From: Taenia hydatigena
Taxonomy: Eukaryota; Platyhelminthes; Cestoda; Cyclophyllidea; Taeniidae
Reading direction: 5' to 3'
Length of the DNA stretch: 64,000 bases
NCBI GenBank assembly: GCA_036345935.2
Contig: JADWOT020000004.1
Location: 8,015,062 to 8,079,061, forward strand
Below the pieces are notes generated by a model. The model was given only the letters and a program-made list of their open reading frames with translations. It was not told the DNA's origin and did not search any database. The first letter of the stretch is position 1, and the number at the start of each line of letters is the position of its first letter. This document shows, piece after piece, positions 19,259 through 29,823 of the stretch. Made by a program: the position numbers and the translations under genes.

Positions 19259-19506
19259 CCACTGATGGACAACGATGGCAATTGTTTCCTGAGAATACAA
19301 TACACAAATCCTCTACAGTAGGTCAAAACTGGCCGATGCATGACAAGTTGTAGGCACATTGTGGTAAGCACAGGCTAGTCGTGAGCTTTCAACGCGCAAA
19401 GAACAGAGGAATGTAGTGGGGCCAAATTGAGGCAAAGAGGTCAACACGAGAAGGCAATCGAACTGCTTTTCAGTCCCAGGCAAGGTCAACCACACTTGGA
19501 CAGAAT

Positions 19507-19779
19507 TTGACGCCAAACGATAGATGCAAACAAATGGGATCCAAGAAGTCAGAAAAGGAGTGTGCTTTGCCAGTCTTAAGCTCTGAGTCAGAAGAGTGCA
19601 ATGCTACTGCGTCACCACTTCCATCTGAATTTCGTGCGCGTACAGGAAGAAGAGAATGCCACATGCACTGGCCTTTCACCCTCCCCCTTCACATAAAACG
19701 CATTCATCTTTGCCTCGTCACCCAAATCAATCCCTCAAGTGGTGGGCACACATTGAACGTTCCTACGATTGCTCACTAA
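19507..19779 (+). CDS. Open frame, possible exon
   Basis: Reads NDRCKQMGSKKSEKECALPV then SSESEECNATASPLPSEFRA; charged and protein-like for the first 50 residues. No splice site or copy supports it further. 19,780-20,700 holds only weak frames. Confidence 0.25.
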   Translation: MTPNDRCKQMGSKKSEKECALPVLSSESEECNATASPLPSEFRARTGRRECHMHWPFTLPLHIKRIHLCLVTQINPSSGGHTLNVPTIAH

Positions 19780-20778
19780 CTCTCCCAGATCTGCTCATGA
19801 GCGAAACGCCCGCTCAGTGTCTACAGATGGCAAAAACTCATTAATAGCCACAAGAGACTTGACAACTGCGTCGGAGTCGACTGAACTAGTGATGCTTATG
19901 CACACCTAGAACAAATCAACCCCTTCCATCCTCAAGCATATTAACACCTCCACACTTCAACCACATGCCTCACCAATGGAGACGCTGTGCACGTAAGCTC
20001 GAAGGCAACTCTTAAGGCACTCTCAAAACAAGCGACTAATCCAAGAGCACTGCCAGAATATTTAATACGAGATTCATCTAATGACTTGATCAGAAAAATC
20101 GGTACAGCATCGAGCAGGTAAAACCAAGTTGTTGAGTTGAATACACAAGTCAGGAGTGAACGAATAAAATGAAGCGATGAAGAACAAATGATAGATGGCT
20201 ATGTGAACACGGGATACAAATTGATATGAAGTGGCTGAGTACTTTGTATTATGAATGGGCAAATAGGAGAACGATAAAAGCTTACAAATGTAGGTGAAAT
20301 AGGACGACAGGCATAACTAGGAACTCAGCTACTCTCGCCCCCAATTCCATGGCGATGGCCTGGACTCGATTAAGGCTCCTTCCCCATTTCTGCCAGCCTC
20401 ACTTCCTGTACCACCGAGGCAGTCCCAATGGCGGCAGTTGAGGCGACATGTTTGCGATAGGCTGCATCCAGCCCCTCCGACACCTAGTCGCGCGTAGCCT
20501 GCAGTGCTGCATTCGACGACAACGCCAATCCTCCACGTACCACAGACTCCACCACCACTGCTTCTCCGTCATCCTCCACCGATGCATCTGTGTCTGCACC
20601 TCCGCCTCACTTGACCTTTACATTGGTCGCTATAATGTAGAAAAGACACCTGCTTCAGTAGTATACATTGTAAGGCCGGTCTTCTCTAATCTCCCACAAT
20701 CTCGTGCATGTGCCTTCTCATGAGCAAGTATTGCAGTAGTGAAGAATGGTCTCCAATCGCCTTCTTATGAAGTTTCTC

Positions 20779-20985
20779 TCAAACATCCCCCAGTTGCACC
20801 GAAATCCCATCGAGTAGACAGTTCGAAGGCATCACCAACGTTCGGTCTTGGTAAGCGAACAATTCATTGTCAACAACTGCGTCTGCATTCCACCATGAAT
20901 ATGAACGAAGCATAGTCTTTTCGGGATAGAGTGGTGTGCATTCCAGACTCGTGAGAGGACCGTTTAGGAGAAAACAATGATGCAA
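20779..20985 (-). CDS. Candidate minus-strand gene, exon c
   Basis: MHHCFLLNGPLTSLECTPLY ... NELFAYQDRTLVMPSNCLLD, ending with a stop. Composition is ordinary for a globular protein. It is downstream of, and on the same strand as, the frames at 21,276-21,772 and 22,302-22,661, so the three may be exons of one gene. Confidence 0.3.
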   Translation of the reverse strand: MHHCFLLNGPLTSLECTPLYPEKTMLRSYSWWNADAVVDNELFAYQDRTLVMPSNCLLDGISVQLGDV

Positions 20986-21275
20986 TTTTCCATCCCCAGC
21001 AATCGCAGCTTTTCTCCCACCCAGTCGCTCAGCCAGAGAATCACCCTACACGGACGTGAACGAGATGCAGGAGCAACAAATACATGGCCCATCAATCCTA
21101 CTCCACCACCACCACCGCCACAACCACTTCGATGATGGCGTAGGGGTGATTAACCAGATGTCGCATCGTTGTTCACACGTCAGTCTCGCATGACATCAGC
21201 CAAAAGAGGTATGCCACATGCCCACCGCTTTCAACCAGAGGATAGCAGCCGTCAAAGCGGTAGCAGCAGACACCA

Positions 21276-21772
21276 TCACATCCATACAACGTGCTCTAAC
21301 AGGTCCCATCGAAAGTTGTACGAACTCCTTCGATCATCCAATGCAAAGGCGCAGGTGATAAGCGAATAAATATTCCCCCATTTTAACCACGCAAGCTTAT
21401 TATAGGCATTTAAAAACGACGCAAGACAGTTTGCATAGGGTTGACTAATCTTAGTAGCAACAACTGACCACTCATTAATGGTGGCGTGAACCCGCGCCAC
21501 TTCAAACAAAAAGAGTGCACAGAAGCGGAGGGTTAACGGGCAAGGGTTACCACTGCAGCGAGGAATTTGATGGGCTGGACATACGGCAAGAGAGGCAACG
21601 TCAAAGACACACCGGTCGTAAATCTTTATACTCCGTCTGCGTAGATAGTGAGTACCATACAGGCAGAGGAGACTGAGCTGTCGAGGAGACCGCCAGCGAT
21701 CTCCGGCTTCGTGGTCGCGATGATAGTGCTGCAGCACGAGGCTGAAGGTGGTTGCCGTATCGCATTCCTTGT
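21276..21772 (-). CDS. Candidate minus-strand gene, exon b (~165 codons)
   Basis: The longest single-copy frame outside the gypsy element. A strong acceptor (cttttcttacag) precedes KECDTATTFSLVLQHYHRDH. It then reads LLCLYGTHYLRRRSIKIYDR and FEVARVHATINEWSVVATKI to a TGA. The YLRRRS...IYDRCVFDVASLA segment faintly recalls a cyclin-box helix pair; that is too weak for a call. Upstream open sequence to 21,878 is probably intron. Confidence 0.4.
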
Positions 21773-22301
21773 CTGTAAGAAAAGTAGGGTCATGGTGAAG
21801 TAGAAGCGAATGGCAAAAATACAACGAGAACACAAGAGAGAAGTGAAATGAATCATGATGCAAAAAAGAATGAGTCACAGGGGCCTTAAAGAACAGAAAA
21901 CACTACAATCCTACGTGTTGCATCGGCTCGCTTCCGTTTGGGTCAAGAAATACCCACCATGGAAAACGCGTCTGAAAAAACGAAACATACGGCACACTAC
22001 AGAAAAGGGATGACTAGCTCATGCAACAAGACTTCACCCACCTTTATCACAACAGCTTTACCACAGCCGACATCAAACAATTGTTCACAAAACGATAAGT
22101 GCATTTCCTTACCAAAAATGATCCCACGCCTACCTTACTACCTTACATTCAGCCAATTATTGCAAACCGATAATAAACTAACAATACATGGTTGGCGTCG
22201 AGCCTATTTAAAAAAGTAAGGACACCAAATATGTTACGTTGGTGCGGGGGGGGGGGGGAAGGGGGCAAACACTTACTGTAGCTACCACTGGGCGACAGTC
22301 A

Positions 22302-22661
22302 TCAAAGCATCAGCTGCACCCACGACTCAGCAAGGAGATGAGGAAGGGATCGAGTAGTTGACGCCCGTAGTTCCACCGATGAAACAGCCTTTTGATTGTT
22401 CGTCTCCACGCACGTACTCGCTGCCATGAGATTGTAGTTCGCTGCCCCATGCAAGGAGCATCGAATGAATTGCATCCTGTCAAAATGAACGATGAAGGAG
22501 CGCAGACTCTTTCGAACCTCCAATGACTGCATCGTACACAGCAGACGTCCCCCTTCATCCTTGCAGCTGAAACAAGGGGAGCAAAGGCCTTTCGAGGAGA
22601 CGAAGAAAGTGCCCTCATGAAGAAACTCTTCCAACTCTGTTTTAGCATTGACCAACTGCAT
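22302..22661 (-). CDS. Candidate minus-strand gene, exon a (119 codons)
   Basis: Begins MQLVNAKTELEEFLHEGTFF (or just after an acceptor at cacatgcag), then CSPCFSCKDEGGRLLCTMQ, a possible Cys-based metal site, and SFIVHFDRMQFIRCSLHGAA. A GTAAGT donor lies about 20 bp beyond the stop codon, so the true exon end is uncertain. Confidence 0.35.
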   Translation of the reverse strand: MQLVNAKTELEEFLHEGTFFVSSKGLCSPCFSCKDEGGRLLCTMQSLEVRKSLRSFIVHFDRMQFIRCSLHGAANYNLMAASTCVETNNQKAVSSVELRASTTRSLPHLLAESWVQLML

Positions 22662-23221
22662 GTGATTTACCTAGACCAAAATGAAATCCCTACAATAAAA
22701 GGCTAAAATCAGATAGCAAAGCAGAAATAAGGTAAAAGCTTACACTTTGGCATTTTGGAGACGAAATTATAATGCATCCCCTCTAGCCCTAACACTGCAT
22801 TATTTTCATTATTAATTATTCCTACAGTCAACGAAAAGATGTGTGCATTCCCTAGGTAAGATTGGATTGAGTTGTTGGTGCATTTTGTGGGTGCAGTAAC
22901 AGAATGGATGTGCGTTGTTGTTATGTTGGGTGGGAAGGTGCTTTTCCTGTTTACCTGTGTGGTGAAGGGTGCGCTATTGTCATGACCGTGATATGCGTGC
23001 TGTTGGAGCAGCAGCGCATAGAGATGGCGGAGGACTGGGGGCGTGACGAGGGTGATTAGTTGTGTTGATGTGATCCTTGCTGCGGAAGGTGTTGTGTAGA
23101 GGGCCTCGGCGATGGTTTAATCGTCGGTTTTTTCAGCTTTGACGGCACGAGTTGGTATCTGAGTGAGTGGAGTGGAGTGGAGTGGGGTGGAGTGAGTGAG
23201 TGAGTGAGTGAGTGAGTGAGT
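22662..23221. other. No supported gene; homopolymer and GAGTG tract
   Basis: A run of about 15 G lies at 22,244 just upstream of this stretch. 23,159-23,221 is a ggagt/gagt simple repeat related to the one at 15.6 kb. No credible frame. Confidence 0.4.
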
Positions 23222-23955
23222 GGCTTGTGCACTCGGCTGAGTGGTGTGTTGTTTTGCTTCTCTTCCCACTCAAATGGGTCGTTTTACCAATGATTATGGG
23301 CCAATGATTGTTGGGAAATGGATGTCTTGCCATTCGCGACTCAGGACAGTGTTAAGATTGGAGTATGTTAGTTTGTGGCGTGTCCACAGTGGATGAATGG
23401 AAGTATGGATGAATGGTTGAGAAGGACCACCGATTTGGCGCCATTGCAGTAGAAGCGGAAGAGCTCCCAAAGTGGAAGGTAAGGTAGGAGCATAGATGCT
23501 GGTTATTTTGTGTGTCTATCAATGATGTTGTTGTGGCACTTGCATGCACAGGATGGGTTAATTGATTTGTTCTCCTCGAGGAATATGGTGTTAACCAATG
23601 CGTTTGCAGTTTCACAAATTGATTGGACCTGCTGAAGATGCGTTTGTAACGCGTTGTACCGGGACCGCTCTTCCTGTTACGTTGTACACACACGCGTGGT
23701 ATGTGTTTCATATCACCAAGTCATGGCTATCCAGAATATCTGATGTATTTAAAGCAATAAAGGTGGTGAGGGAAAGTTGTGTTGTGTGGTATTTGAAAAG
23801 GAGAAGGAGGAGGAGAGATCGGTTGATTAGAAGAAGTGAATGCAGTTTCGTCATTGTTTAGGCGAAACAGGCACTACTGTTGGGTGTGGTGATGAGGATT
23901 GCTGCTTAGCGGATGAAGCGTGTTTTGCGTAGGTGTTACCTCTGGCAGCAGGGAT

Positions 23956-24474
23956 TCACAGCGACTGGAGTGGGTCTTGCTGGATTACTTTGTGGCGTGG
24001 TCTCATGACTATGGGTAAATGGTGGGGTATGCGCAAACAAATGGTGTAGAAGTTGATTGAGAGGGGAAGTGTTGAATTCAGCTCTGCCTTGTGTAGAGTG
24101 TTCGGCTGTCTGTGAAGGGGAGGAAGGAGGAAGAGAAGAGGATGGGAGGTGGAGGAGGGCACATACAGTGAAAAGCGCATCATTCCACGCGTCATCCTGC
24201 CAATTTCGACGTTTGAATCTTGAGGTAGGATGTCAATACTACTGAAACGGCGCTCGGTAGGTGGAGCTTTACCAACTCGATGGCCCACCATTTCTCTTTG
24301 CTGAGTAGTAGTAGTAGTAGTAGCAGTAGTGGTAGTAAAGCCAGGGTCTGGCTTGCGTTCTAGTGGCGGCGGCTGCAGCGGTGGCAGCCACATGAGGAGG
24401 AGGAGGTGGTGGTTGTGGTGGTACATATCCCACATTGTTAGTGAGGCGGTAAGGAAGGAGGCGACACTTGTCAT
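23956..24474 (-). CDS. His/Pro/Thr-rich protein, 172 residues, copy A
   Basis: From the first in-frame ATG: MTSVASFLTASLTMWDMYHH, an HH/LLLL patch, PPLQPPPLERKPDPGF, a Thr run, then a conserved basic half (KAPPTERRFSSIDILPQ ... NVEIGRMTRGMMRFSL) and a C-terminus RPRHKVIQQ. The copy at 62,771-63,295 has three length differences (12, 9 and 3 bp), all multiples of three, which points to selection on the protein. A 57-bp GTATGT...CACAG stretch could be a facultative intron, but it is itself open and in frame. Function unknown. Confidence 0.55.
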   Translation of the reverse strand: MTSVASFLTASLTMWDMYHHNHHLLLLMWLPPLQPPPLERKPDPGFTTTTATTTTTTQQREMVGHRVGKAPPTERRFSSIDILPQDSNVEIGRMTRGMMRFSLYVPSSTSHPLLFLLPPLHRQPNTLHKAELNSTLPLSINFYTICLRIPHHLPIVMRPRHKVIQQDPLQSL

Positions 24475-24648
24475 TTGCTGACGCACATATTAGTAGCATT
24501 GGGTGCAAAAAGCGATTCTGTCACTTTGCAACTGCACTGGGTGCCTACTTTCTGCCTGGTTGCCACACCGTCGACGTCGTCGTCGTCATCGTAGCATTTG
24601 AGCAACCCAGCTATGGTTAATTCAATCAAATAATGAGGTACTTATTTA

Positions 24649-24768
24649 TTACTTGAGCAACTGTTCGGTTGCATTTTGATGCCTTGCGTTCACTTCTGAA
24701 TTCACGTGGCCTGCGTCTTCTATTATTCCCACTCCTCTTCCTCCCACCACCCAGGCGTCATTGTTCAT
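24649..24768 (-). CDS. Small frame, 39 residues, copy A
   Basis: ATG frame MNNDAWVVGGRGVGIIEDAG ... NATEQLLK. The copy at 62,477-62,596 has the same length with three conservative changes. It could be the start of a larger spliced gene running toward 24,474; upstream the frame extends through an (AC)n tract whose length differs by 6 bp between arms. Confidence 0.35.
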   Translation of the reverse strand: MNNDAWVVGGRGVGIIEDAGHVNSEVNARHQNATEQLLK

Positions 24769-25136
24769 GAATTGACACACTCTCGGTGTGTGTGTGTGTG
24801 TGTGTTCCCGTGCCAAATTAAAGAGCAAGTGGATCAAAGTCTTTTATCTCTTCTATCATAAATACACAACTGATGAAGTGAATGTCTTATTATAATGTGA
24901 AGGAGATGGTGTCACACAACTCAACGACCATAAGACAGAGTCGGGATGTGGTATTGAATGCTTCGAAGTGGCCGGTGGAGAAGGAGCTCAAATCGACAGT
25001 AAAGTGGATTCTGTGACATCACCGCCATCCTGCCGCCTACTAAGTGATAAGTGAGATAAGGCGTTCGTCTGATGAACAAAAGAGATGTATTTGAACAAAA
25101 AGGAAGAAGAACACAAATAAGAAAGGTGACATGTGG

Positions 25137-25414
25137 GTTGCCAAAGAAGCCAAGAAGCTGTCTGACACAAAGCACCTCAGACGAATGTTCATGTGGAAGC
25201 AGAGGAAGTGGGACAGAATGGGCAGGGTGGGCAGTGGGGGCGGAGAGGGAACTCGCAAGCAGTCGCATCTGATGTGAGGTTTGGTGGATTGCAACAGATA
25301 CTGCAAGTCGTCGCTGACGGTGGCGAAATGGAAGGAGCCGACGCATCAGCAGCAGACGTCCACGGCACAACCGAAGGTCCGGATGAATGCGAATGGGAGG
25401 AAGCGGAGGGGTGA
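25137..25414 (+). pseudogene. Module 2 of charged-protein family, copy A, decayed
   Basis: In the frame matching exon 2 of module 1 it reads CQRSQEAV, then a TGA, then HKAPQTNVHVEA ... ASDVRFGGLQQILQVVADGG ... TTEGPDECEWEE, paralleling module 1 motif by motif. The acceptor cag of module 1 is tgg here and no first exon is found. It lies on the opposite strand to module 1 (26,076-27,048), tail to tail. Confidence 0.6.
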
Positions 25415-25469
25415 GATGTGAACACGAAAGAAGGAAGGGAGACGGTGGAAGACAAGCAGCTACTCGAGG

Positions 25470-25610
25470 AAGAAGAAGATGGGAGAAAGGAAGGAGTGAA
25501 GGAAGGAAGGCGGGGAGGGAGGGAGAGAAACAGGGAGGGGGAAGGGAGGCAGGGAGTGAGGGAGGGAGGGAGGGAGAGAGAGAGAGGGGAGGCATCGGAA
25601 CGGAGAAAGA
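25470..25610 (+). repeat. GA/GGGA-rich simple repeat
   Basis: Purine-only tract (gaagg, gggag, gagaga words). Long frames across it on both strands are compositional artefacts. Confidence 0.85.
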
Positions 25611-26075
25611 AGTGAAGAACGAGGAGACATCACGCATGGCGGTGAACAACGGCATCGGCGATGGCAGCAGGGGCACGATTGTCGACTCTGACGGTGGACA
25701 TGGGCGAGACATTGTTGGCACCGGGACATCTCAACCGAACACTAAATGAAAAAGGAGAGAAAAAAAAATAGAAAGGTAAGAGAGACGGACGGACGGACGG
25801 ACAAACGAACGGACGGACGAACGGAAGTCCTTCGCTCTTGGCATGGGTGGAGGTCATCATCGTCATCTACCTCCTGCTGCTGCTGCTGAGCCAACCGTAA
25901 CAACTACAGTGTCCCTAACAACCAAAACAACGACAACAACAACGCCCTTCTCCTCCTCCTCCTCCTGCTGCTGCTCATAGTGCAGATGCTGCTGCATTAA
26001 CAGGAAGGACATTGCTCTCACCAACTTGACTTGGTGTGAATTGGTGGTAGGCAAGAAGCACACTTTGCTCCATCA

Positions 26076-27048
26076 TCAATGCATCATGGAGTCTGTAAAC
26101 CGGTGTCGGTGTGGATGTTGGTGAGGTGGTCCCTTGTGTTGTTGGTGCCACGCGAGTCCACCGATTGCGTTGGTGAAGAGCCGACGCCACCTGCCGCTGC
26201 GCGTCTTCTTTGCTTTGCCGTGTACGTGGTGACCGCTCTCCATGATGACATTGTGCGTCTTCCCCTTCTTCACCTCCTTCTCCATTCTCCCGTCCTCCTC
26301 CTGCTCGTTCTCCTCGCGCTGCCCATCCCGCACCTGCACCTGCGCCTGCTCCCACTCACGCTCCAACCGCTCCTCCCGCTCCAGCCGCACCTCCTCCTCC
26401 TCCTCCTCCTCCTCCTCCTCCTCTTCCTGCTGCCCATCCTCGTCCCTCCTCGAACGGCCCTTTGTCTCCATCCGTCTTCTCATCCTCCTCCTCCTCCTCC
26501 TTTCAGCGCAAAGGCCCTTCGCGCTATCCACACCACCACCTCCTCCTTCTTCCCTCCATTCGTACTCATCCGGAAGGTCGGTAACACCGTAGGTCGTGTC
26601 TGCGGCGCCGGTATCTCCTTCCGTTTCTGCCGACCGTCGCTGCCGCCTCCGCATCGAATGACTTGGAGGCGAGGCGAAGAATTGCAGTATCTGTTGGAAC
26701 CTCACCAGCTTCGCATCAGATGCGCCAGTCGAGCTCTGCATCTCCTCCACCTGCTCTACCTGCTCCACTTGCTCCACCCACTCTTCTTCCACATGAACAT
26801 TTGTCTGAAGTGCTTTGTGAGAGACAGCCTGTTGGCGTCTTTGGCAACCTGCATGACAATGAGGTTAGTAGAGGTGTGTGTGAAGGCGAGCACCTACCTC
26901 TCCTCGTCGACACTGCTTGCGCCATGTCCACGAGGGTCCACGCGAGAAAGAAAAAGCGCAAACGGAAAAAACCAAAGTGACCGAAAAACCAAAGCGAAAT
27001 GTAGACCAAGATAAAGAGCATTTCTGCATACAACCGATTCGCAAACAT
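26076..27048 (-). CDS. Module 1 charged protein with N-terminal membrane segment, copy A (307 aa)
   Basis: Exon 1 (27,048-26,898) begins MFANRLYAEMLFILVYISLW and is hydrophobic through about residue 40: a signal peptide or anchor. A 49-bp phase-1 intron (gtaggt...catgcag, 26,897-26,849) leads to exon 2 (26,848-26,076). Exon 2 has a VEQVEQVEQ heptad-like start, SDAKLVRFQQILQFFASPPS, TTYGVTDLPDEYEWREE, then long Arg- and Glu-rich stretches and a basic His-rich end (SGHHVHGKAKKTRSGRW). Against copy B every indel is a multiple of three. It is probably secreted or membrane-anchored; no known family is recognised. Confidence 0.65.
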
Positions 27049-27099
27049 TGTAGTGGCGGTATGTTTGAGTGTGTGACACGATCAATGGATTCAATCGAT

Positions 27100-27690
27100 A
27101 GCCTCACCATTTGAAAGTCAGCAGCGCTTTCTGTGTGGTGACTGCACTGCCATCACGCTAAATTGTGGTGCAAGTTTGCGGCTAATGATGATAATTATTA
27201 CTGGCACGACTGGAACGATGGGCTGCTTTGTGGCGTAGGTGAGGTGTAGGTGCGTTGAATGTGCTTGTGGAAGTGATAGCAACCACGCACAACGATGAGG
27301 CTGTACTGTCGCCTCACAATGCCAGTGAGCAGGAAATGCGAGTGGAATAAAAGTGTTACTCAAATGACTTTAGTAGTGGGTTTATGTTACTGCGTGTGAC
27401 GGGAAGACGGGTGTGAGTGTTGAAGGGATTTATGCAGCACATCCAGTATGTGCATTTTCGATGGTGGTAAGGAAAGAACCAACACATGTTACAGCGGTGG
27501 GACAGCAGGCTTGCTTTTCGAAGAAGAGAAGGAAAGAGAAAGGAGGGACGGAAGAAAGGAAGGGAGGAAGAAGTGGCTAGATGCGTCACACATGCGAGAC
27601 GGTGGTTGGTAGCCGTAAGATAGAATGATAAAGTGGTGAAAATAGTTCTCGTTGAACTTAAGTTGGTTCATTTGAAGGAGTAACTTCTGC
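27100..27690 (-). repeat. F unit with (TTCC) tract, copy A
   Basis: Shared with 48,590-49,290, 54,940-55,590 and 58,976-59,728. It has a variable ttcc microsatellite and an aataaa on the strand opposite to module 1. Frames reading SLPSFLPSFLPS across it are simple-sequence artefacts. Confidence 0.85.
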
Positions 27691-27704
27691 TTTGAGTCAT
27701 TGCC

Positions 27705-27929
27705 TTATTGGTAGGGCTGTCCTTTTGATGAGCCTCCATATCTGCCATAAGGTGTTGCACCCAGTCGCCACAATCGTGCCAATACGTGAGGCGTCTCATT
27801 GTCAGCACTGTGGTTCCTTCCATGAGGGACATTATTATTCGCCCTGTGGGGAGTAACATACTCCCCATAAGTGAACTACAGTCTTTTCTAATTGATGAAT
27901 TGAGCAAAGGCTTTTTCAAGCAGAGTCAT
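27705..27929 (-). pseudogene. E2 small protein, copy with two nonsense codons
   Basis: Same 75-codon length as the other copies, but TAG replaces a codon after AFAQFIN and again after KRL. The remainder (TPHRANNNVPHGR ... HVLARLWRLGATPYGRY) is in frame. Confidence 0.7.
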
Positions 27930-27977
27930 TGTAGTTCAATTGCATGATTTGCTCAGCTGTAGAAGAATTAACTGCGT

Positions 27978-28340
27978 CTATTTATTCAACCACGTTCGGA
28001 AGTGGGCATTAAGTTTGGACGATAGCCAAAGCCCATCGGGACACCTATGGAAGATCTTGCATGGTATACGCAAATCATTCCTTACATGATCAGCATGAGC
28101 TCTGTATTCGCAAGGCGTGAGATCGTGACTGACTCTAACCCATCTGCTTTTTCTCTTCGCATTCATCTGCCATCTCATCTCTGCCATCGCTGTGGCGATT
28201 GGCTCGGCTGTGCCAAGGCTAAAGACAAATGCCTCCGACGTGCCAGGCCTTTGCGGACATGCTGGTGGGAGCGAAGTGTACGAAAACAAGCGATGGCAGT
28301 GAGTGAGTGAGGGTGTTTTATTACAGCTGAGTCGCGTCAT
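27978..28340 (-). CDS. E1 protein, 120 residues, intact copy
   Basis: MTRLSCNKTPSLTHCHRLFS ... SEAFVFSLGTAEPIATAMAEM ... SRWVRVSHDLTPCEYRAHAD ... FHRCPDGLWLSSKLNAHFRT to TAG. Copies: 14,996-15,357 (frameshift), 58,370-58,699 (33-bp in-frame deletion) and a 3' half at 48,145-48,306 attached to a different upstream sequence. No domain recognised; Cys and His are not in a clear metal-site pattern. Confidence 0.4.
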   Translation of the reverse strand: MTRLSCNKTPSLTHCHRLFSYTSLPPACPQRPGTSEAFVFSLGTAEPIATAMAEMRWQMNAKRKSRWVRVSHDLTPCEYRAHADHVRNDLRIPCKIFHRCPDGLWLSSKLNAHFRTWLNK

Positions 28341-28915
28341 CTTCTAGCAACAACTCGATGATTTCTTGTCTAGTAGTTGTCCTTTTTCATTATTGACCAC
28401 TTGTTTCAAATTAGCTGAACTAGTCTGCACCATCCCATCTCCATGCGGTACGGCAATGTTGAATGTGTCGTAGCAACCTCGCGACTTCCAGAAATTAGCG
28501 CATTTTAACATCAAACAAGGTTAGCAACTACAGTGTAGTCAGAAAAGTGGAAAAACGATGGTGTCGCAGCAATGTATAATTATATGGCTTAATTCGCTCC
28601 CCATCTTATTCCTTCTCCCTCTTTCCTCCCTCCATTCAAACATATTAAACCCCCCAACGGGCGAAACAAATATCCTTCATTGTTTCCCTTTCTCCCTATA
28701 ATGTTATGTGTCATTCACATTTATCTTCAATTCATCTTATTAACCTGATGATGGCCACCCAATCCTTTTGTGTAGTATTTCATGACAAGAGGATTTTCAC
28801 TCTTTGCACACGCATGCCTAATTTCTTCTATTGTTTCCGCATTTCTAATTCTTACGCTTTGTATTTACTACATTCTGATTTCTCTGCAATACCTCAAAGT
28901 TAATGCATTGTTTGT

Positions 28916-29131
28916 TTGATAGCCGGTTTCGGCTACGGTGACTTGGGTGACCATGTTGCTTCAAACGGGCGAGCTGGCCTTTGGACCACGCCACCGGTCT
29001 CTACACTCTGCTTGCAGAATGTATATCCATTCTATTTAAGTATTATGTCCTCTTTTGCTTTTAATGAAGTCTTGGAACGCTACATCACATTTGTTGCACA
29101 CATTGAAATTGCCCAACCGCTTTCCAGTTAG
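28916..29131 (+). CDS. Exon candidate with GYGDLG motif, copy 2
   Basis: Inverted copy of 14,207-14,422: IAGFGYGDLGDHVASNGRAG. An AG immediately precedes CCGGTTTCGG here (gtttgatag), a possible acceptor, but the other copy has gtttgattg. See that entry for the weak sulfatase resemblance. Confidence 0.25.
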   Translation: MIAGFGYGDLGDHVASNGRAGLWTTPPVSTLCLQNVYPFYLSIMSSFAFNEVLERYITFVAHIEIAQPLSS

Positions 29132-29469
29132 TGTTCCACAACAAAGAACAACTTATTGCTGTGTTTTAGCGTCCCTATTCTTGAGCCCCATTTGCTTTTT
29201 GTCAACTACTTTTCCTTTGCCGTCGAGACCCATCAGCGTGGTTCTACGACGTTCTCATGGTCGTCGCCGTTGTCGCCTTGTGAGGCAAAACCTCTCCACA
29301 ATGCAGCATTGCGAGGAAATATTAACTCATTCTTAGATAGCTCGAACGAGTTTGTTTTCTCTAGGCCCCGTCGATTACATTCACGTGTCGCCATATTATG
29401 CAACAATACAATGTCACGTATTTATTTGAGAAGTAACTTGCGCGAAGCTCTACCACACAAATAATGAGG

Positions 29470-29823
29470 CTAATTTTGAAGCGAAACTATCGTTATCCTT
29501 GCCAAAACAAATTTTGGACGCTGAAAAACAATTAATGATCTCATAGCGAATACCTTCATTTTATTTCCATCGTGACAATTCTGACATAAAGAACATTTCA
29601 TGTTATTTCTGATTTGATGTTTCCACCACATGTTTACATCAGAACATGCAGGCCAACAGTCCAACATAACTTGGCAAAGGTATAAGATACAAACGACTGC
29701 AGACACACCAACAGATGCTATTGAAAGGCGTTCGACAAACCAATCTCCCACAATAATCTCCATCCCGTCTGTATGTTCCATCAGCGTTTCATTCAACTCC
29801 GCATAGTTGCCCTGTGGTGGCAA
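29470..29823 (-). CDS. Hypothetical membrane protein exon, copy 2
   Basis: Same 117 codons as 13,515-13,868 with replacements at five sites (for example MSMWWKY to VNMWWKH). The hydrophobic segment and the CSLCQNCHDG motif are retained. Confidence 0.45.
   Translation of the reverse strand: MPPQGNYAELNETLMEHTDGMEIIVGDWFVERLSIASVGVSAVVCILYLCQVMLDCWPACSDVNMWWKHQIRNNMKCSLCQNCHDGNKMKVFAMRSLIVFQRPKFVLARITIVSLQN

Larger units (their letters stand above)
23222..27690 (-). repeat. Arm A of inverted duplication (pair 58,976-63,980)
   Basis: The reverse complement is colinear with 58,976-63,980. Arm B has an extra ~470 bp (61,760-62,235). The arms differ by substitutions, microsatellite lengths and in-frame indels in genes. 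Arm A abuts arm 3 (27,690-32,326) so that the two duplicated blocks form one continuous module here. Confidence 0.9.

Noticed and set aside
24921..25749. 266-codon minus-strand frame and its shadows (Pro/Ser/Leu-rich)
   Set aside because: Antisense of the GA-rich tract and of module 2; the sense strand shows the ordered similarity to module 1.
26079..27014. 311-codon plus-strand frame
   Set aside because: Antisense of module 1 copy A; Leu/Pro runs come from Glu/Arg codons. In arm B the antisense frame has a different extent.
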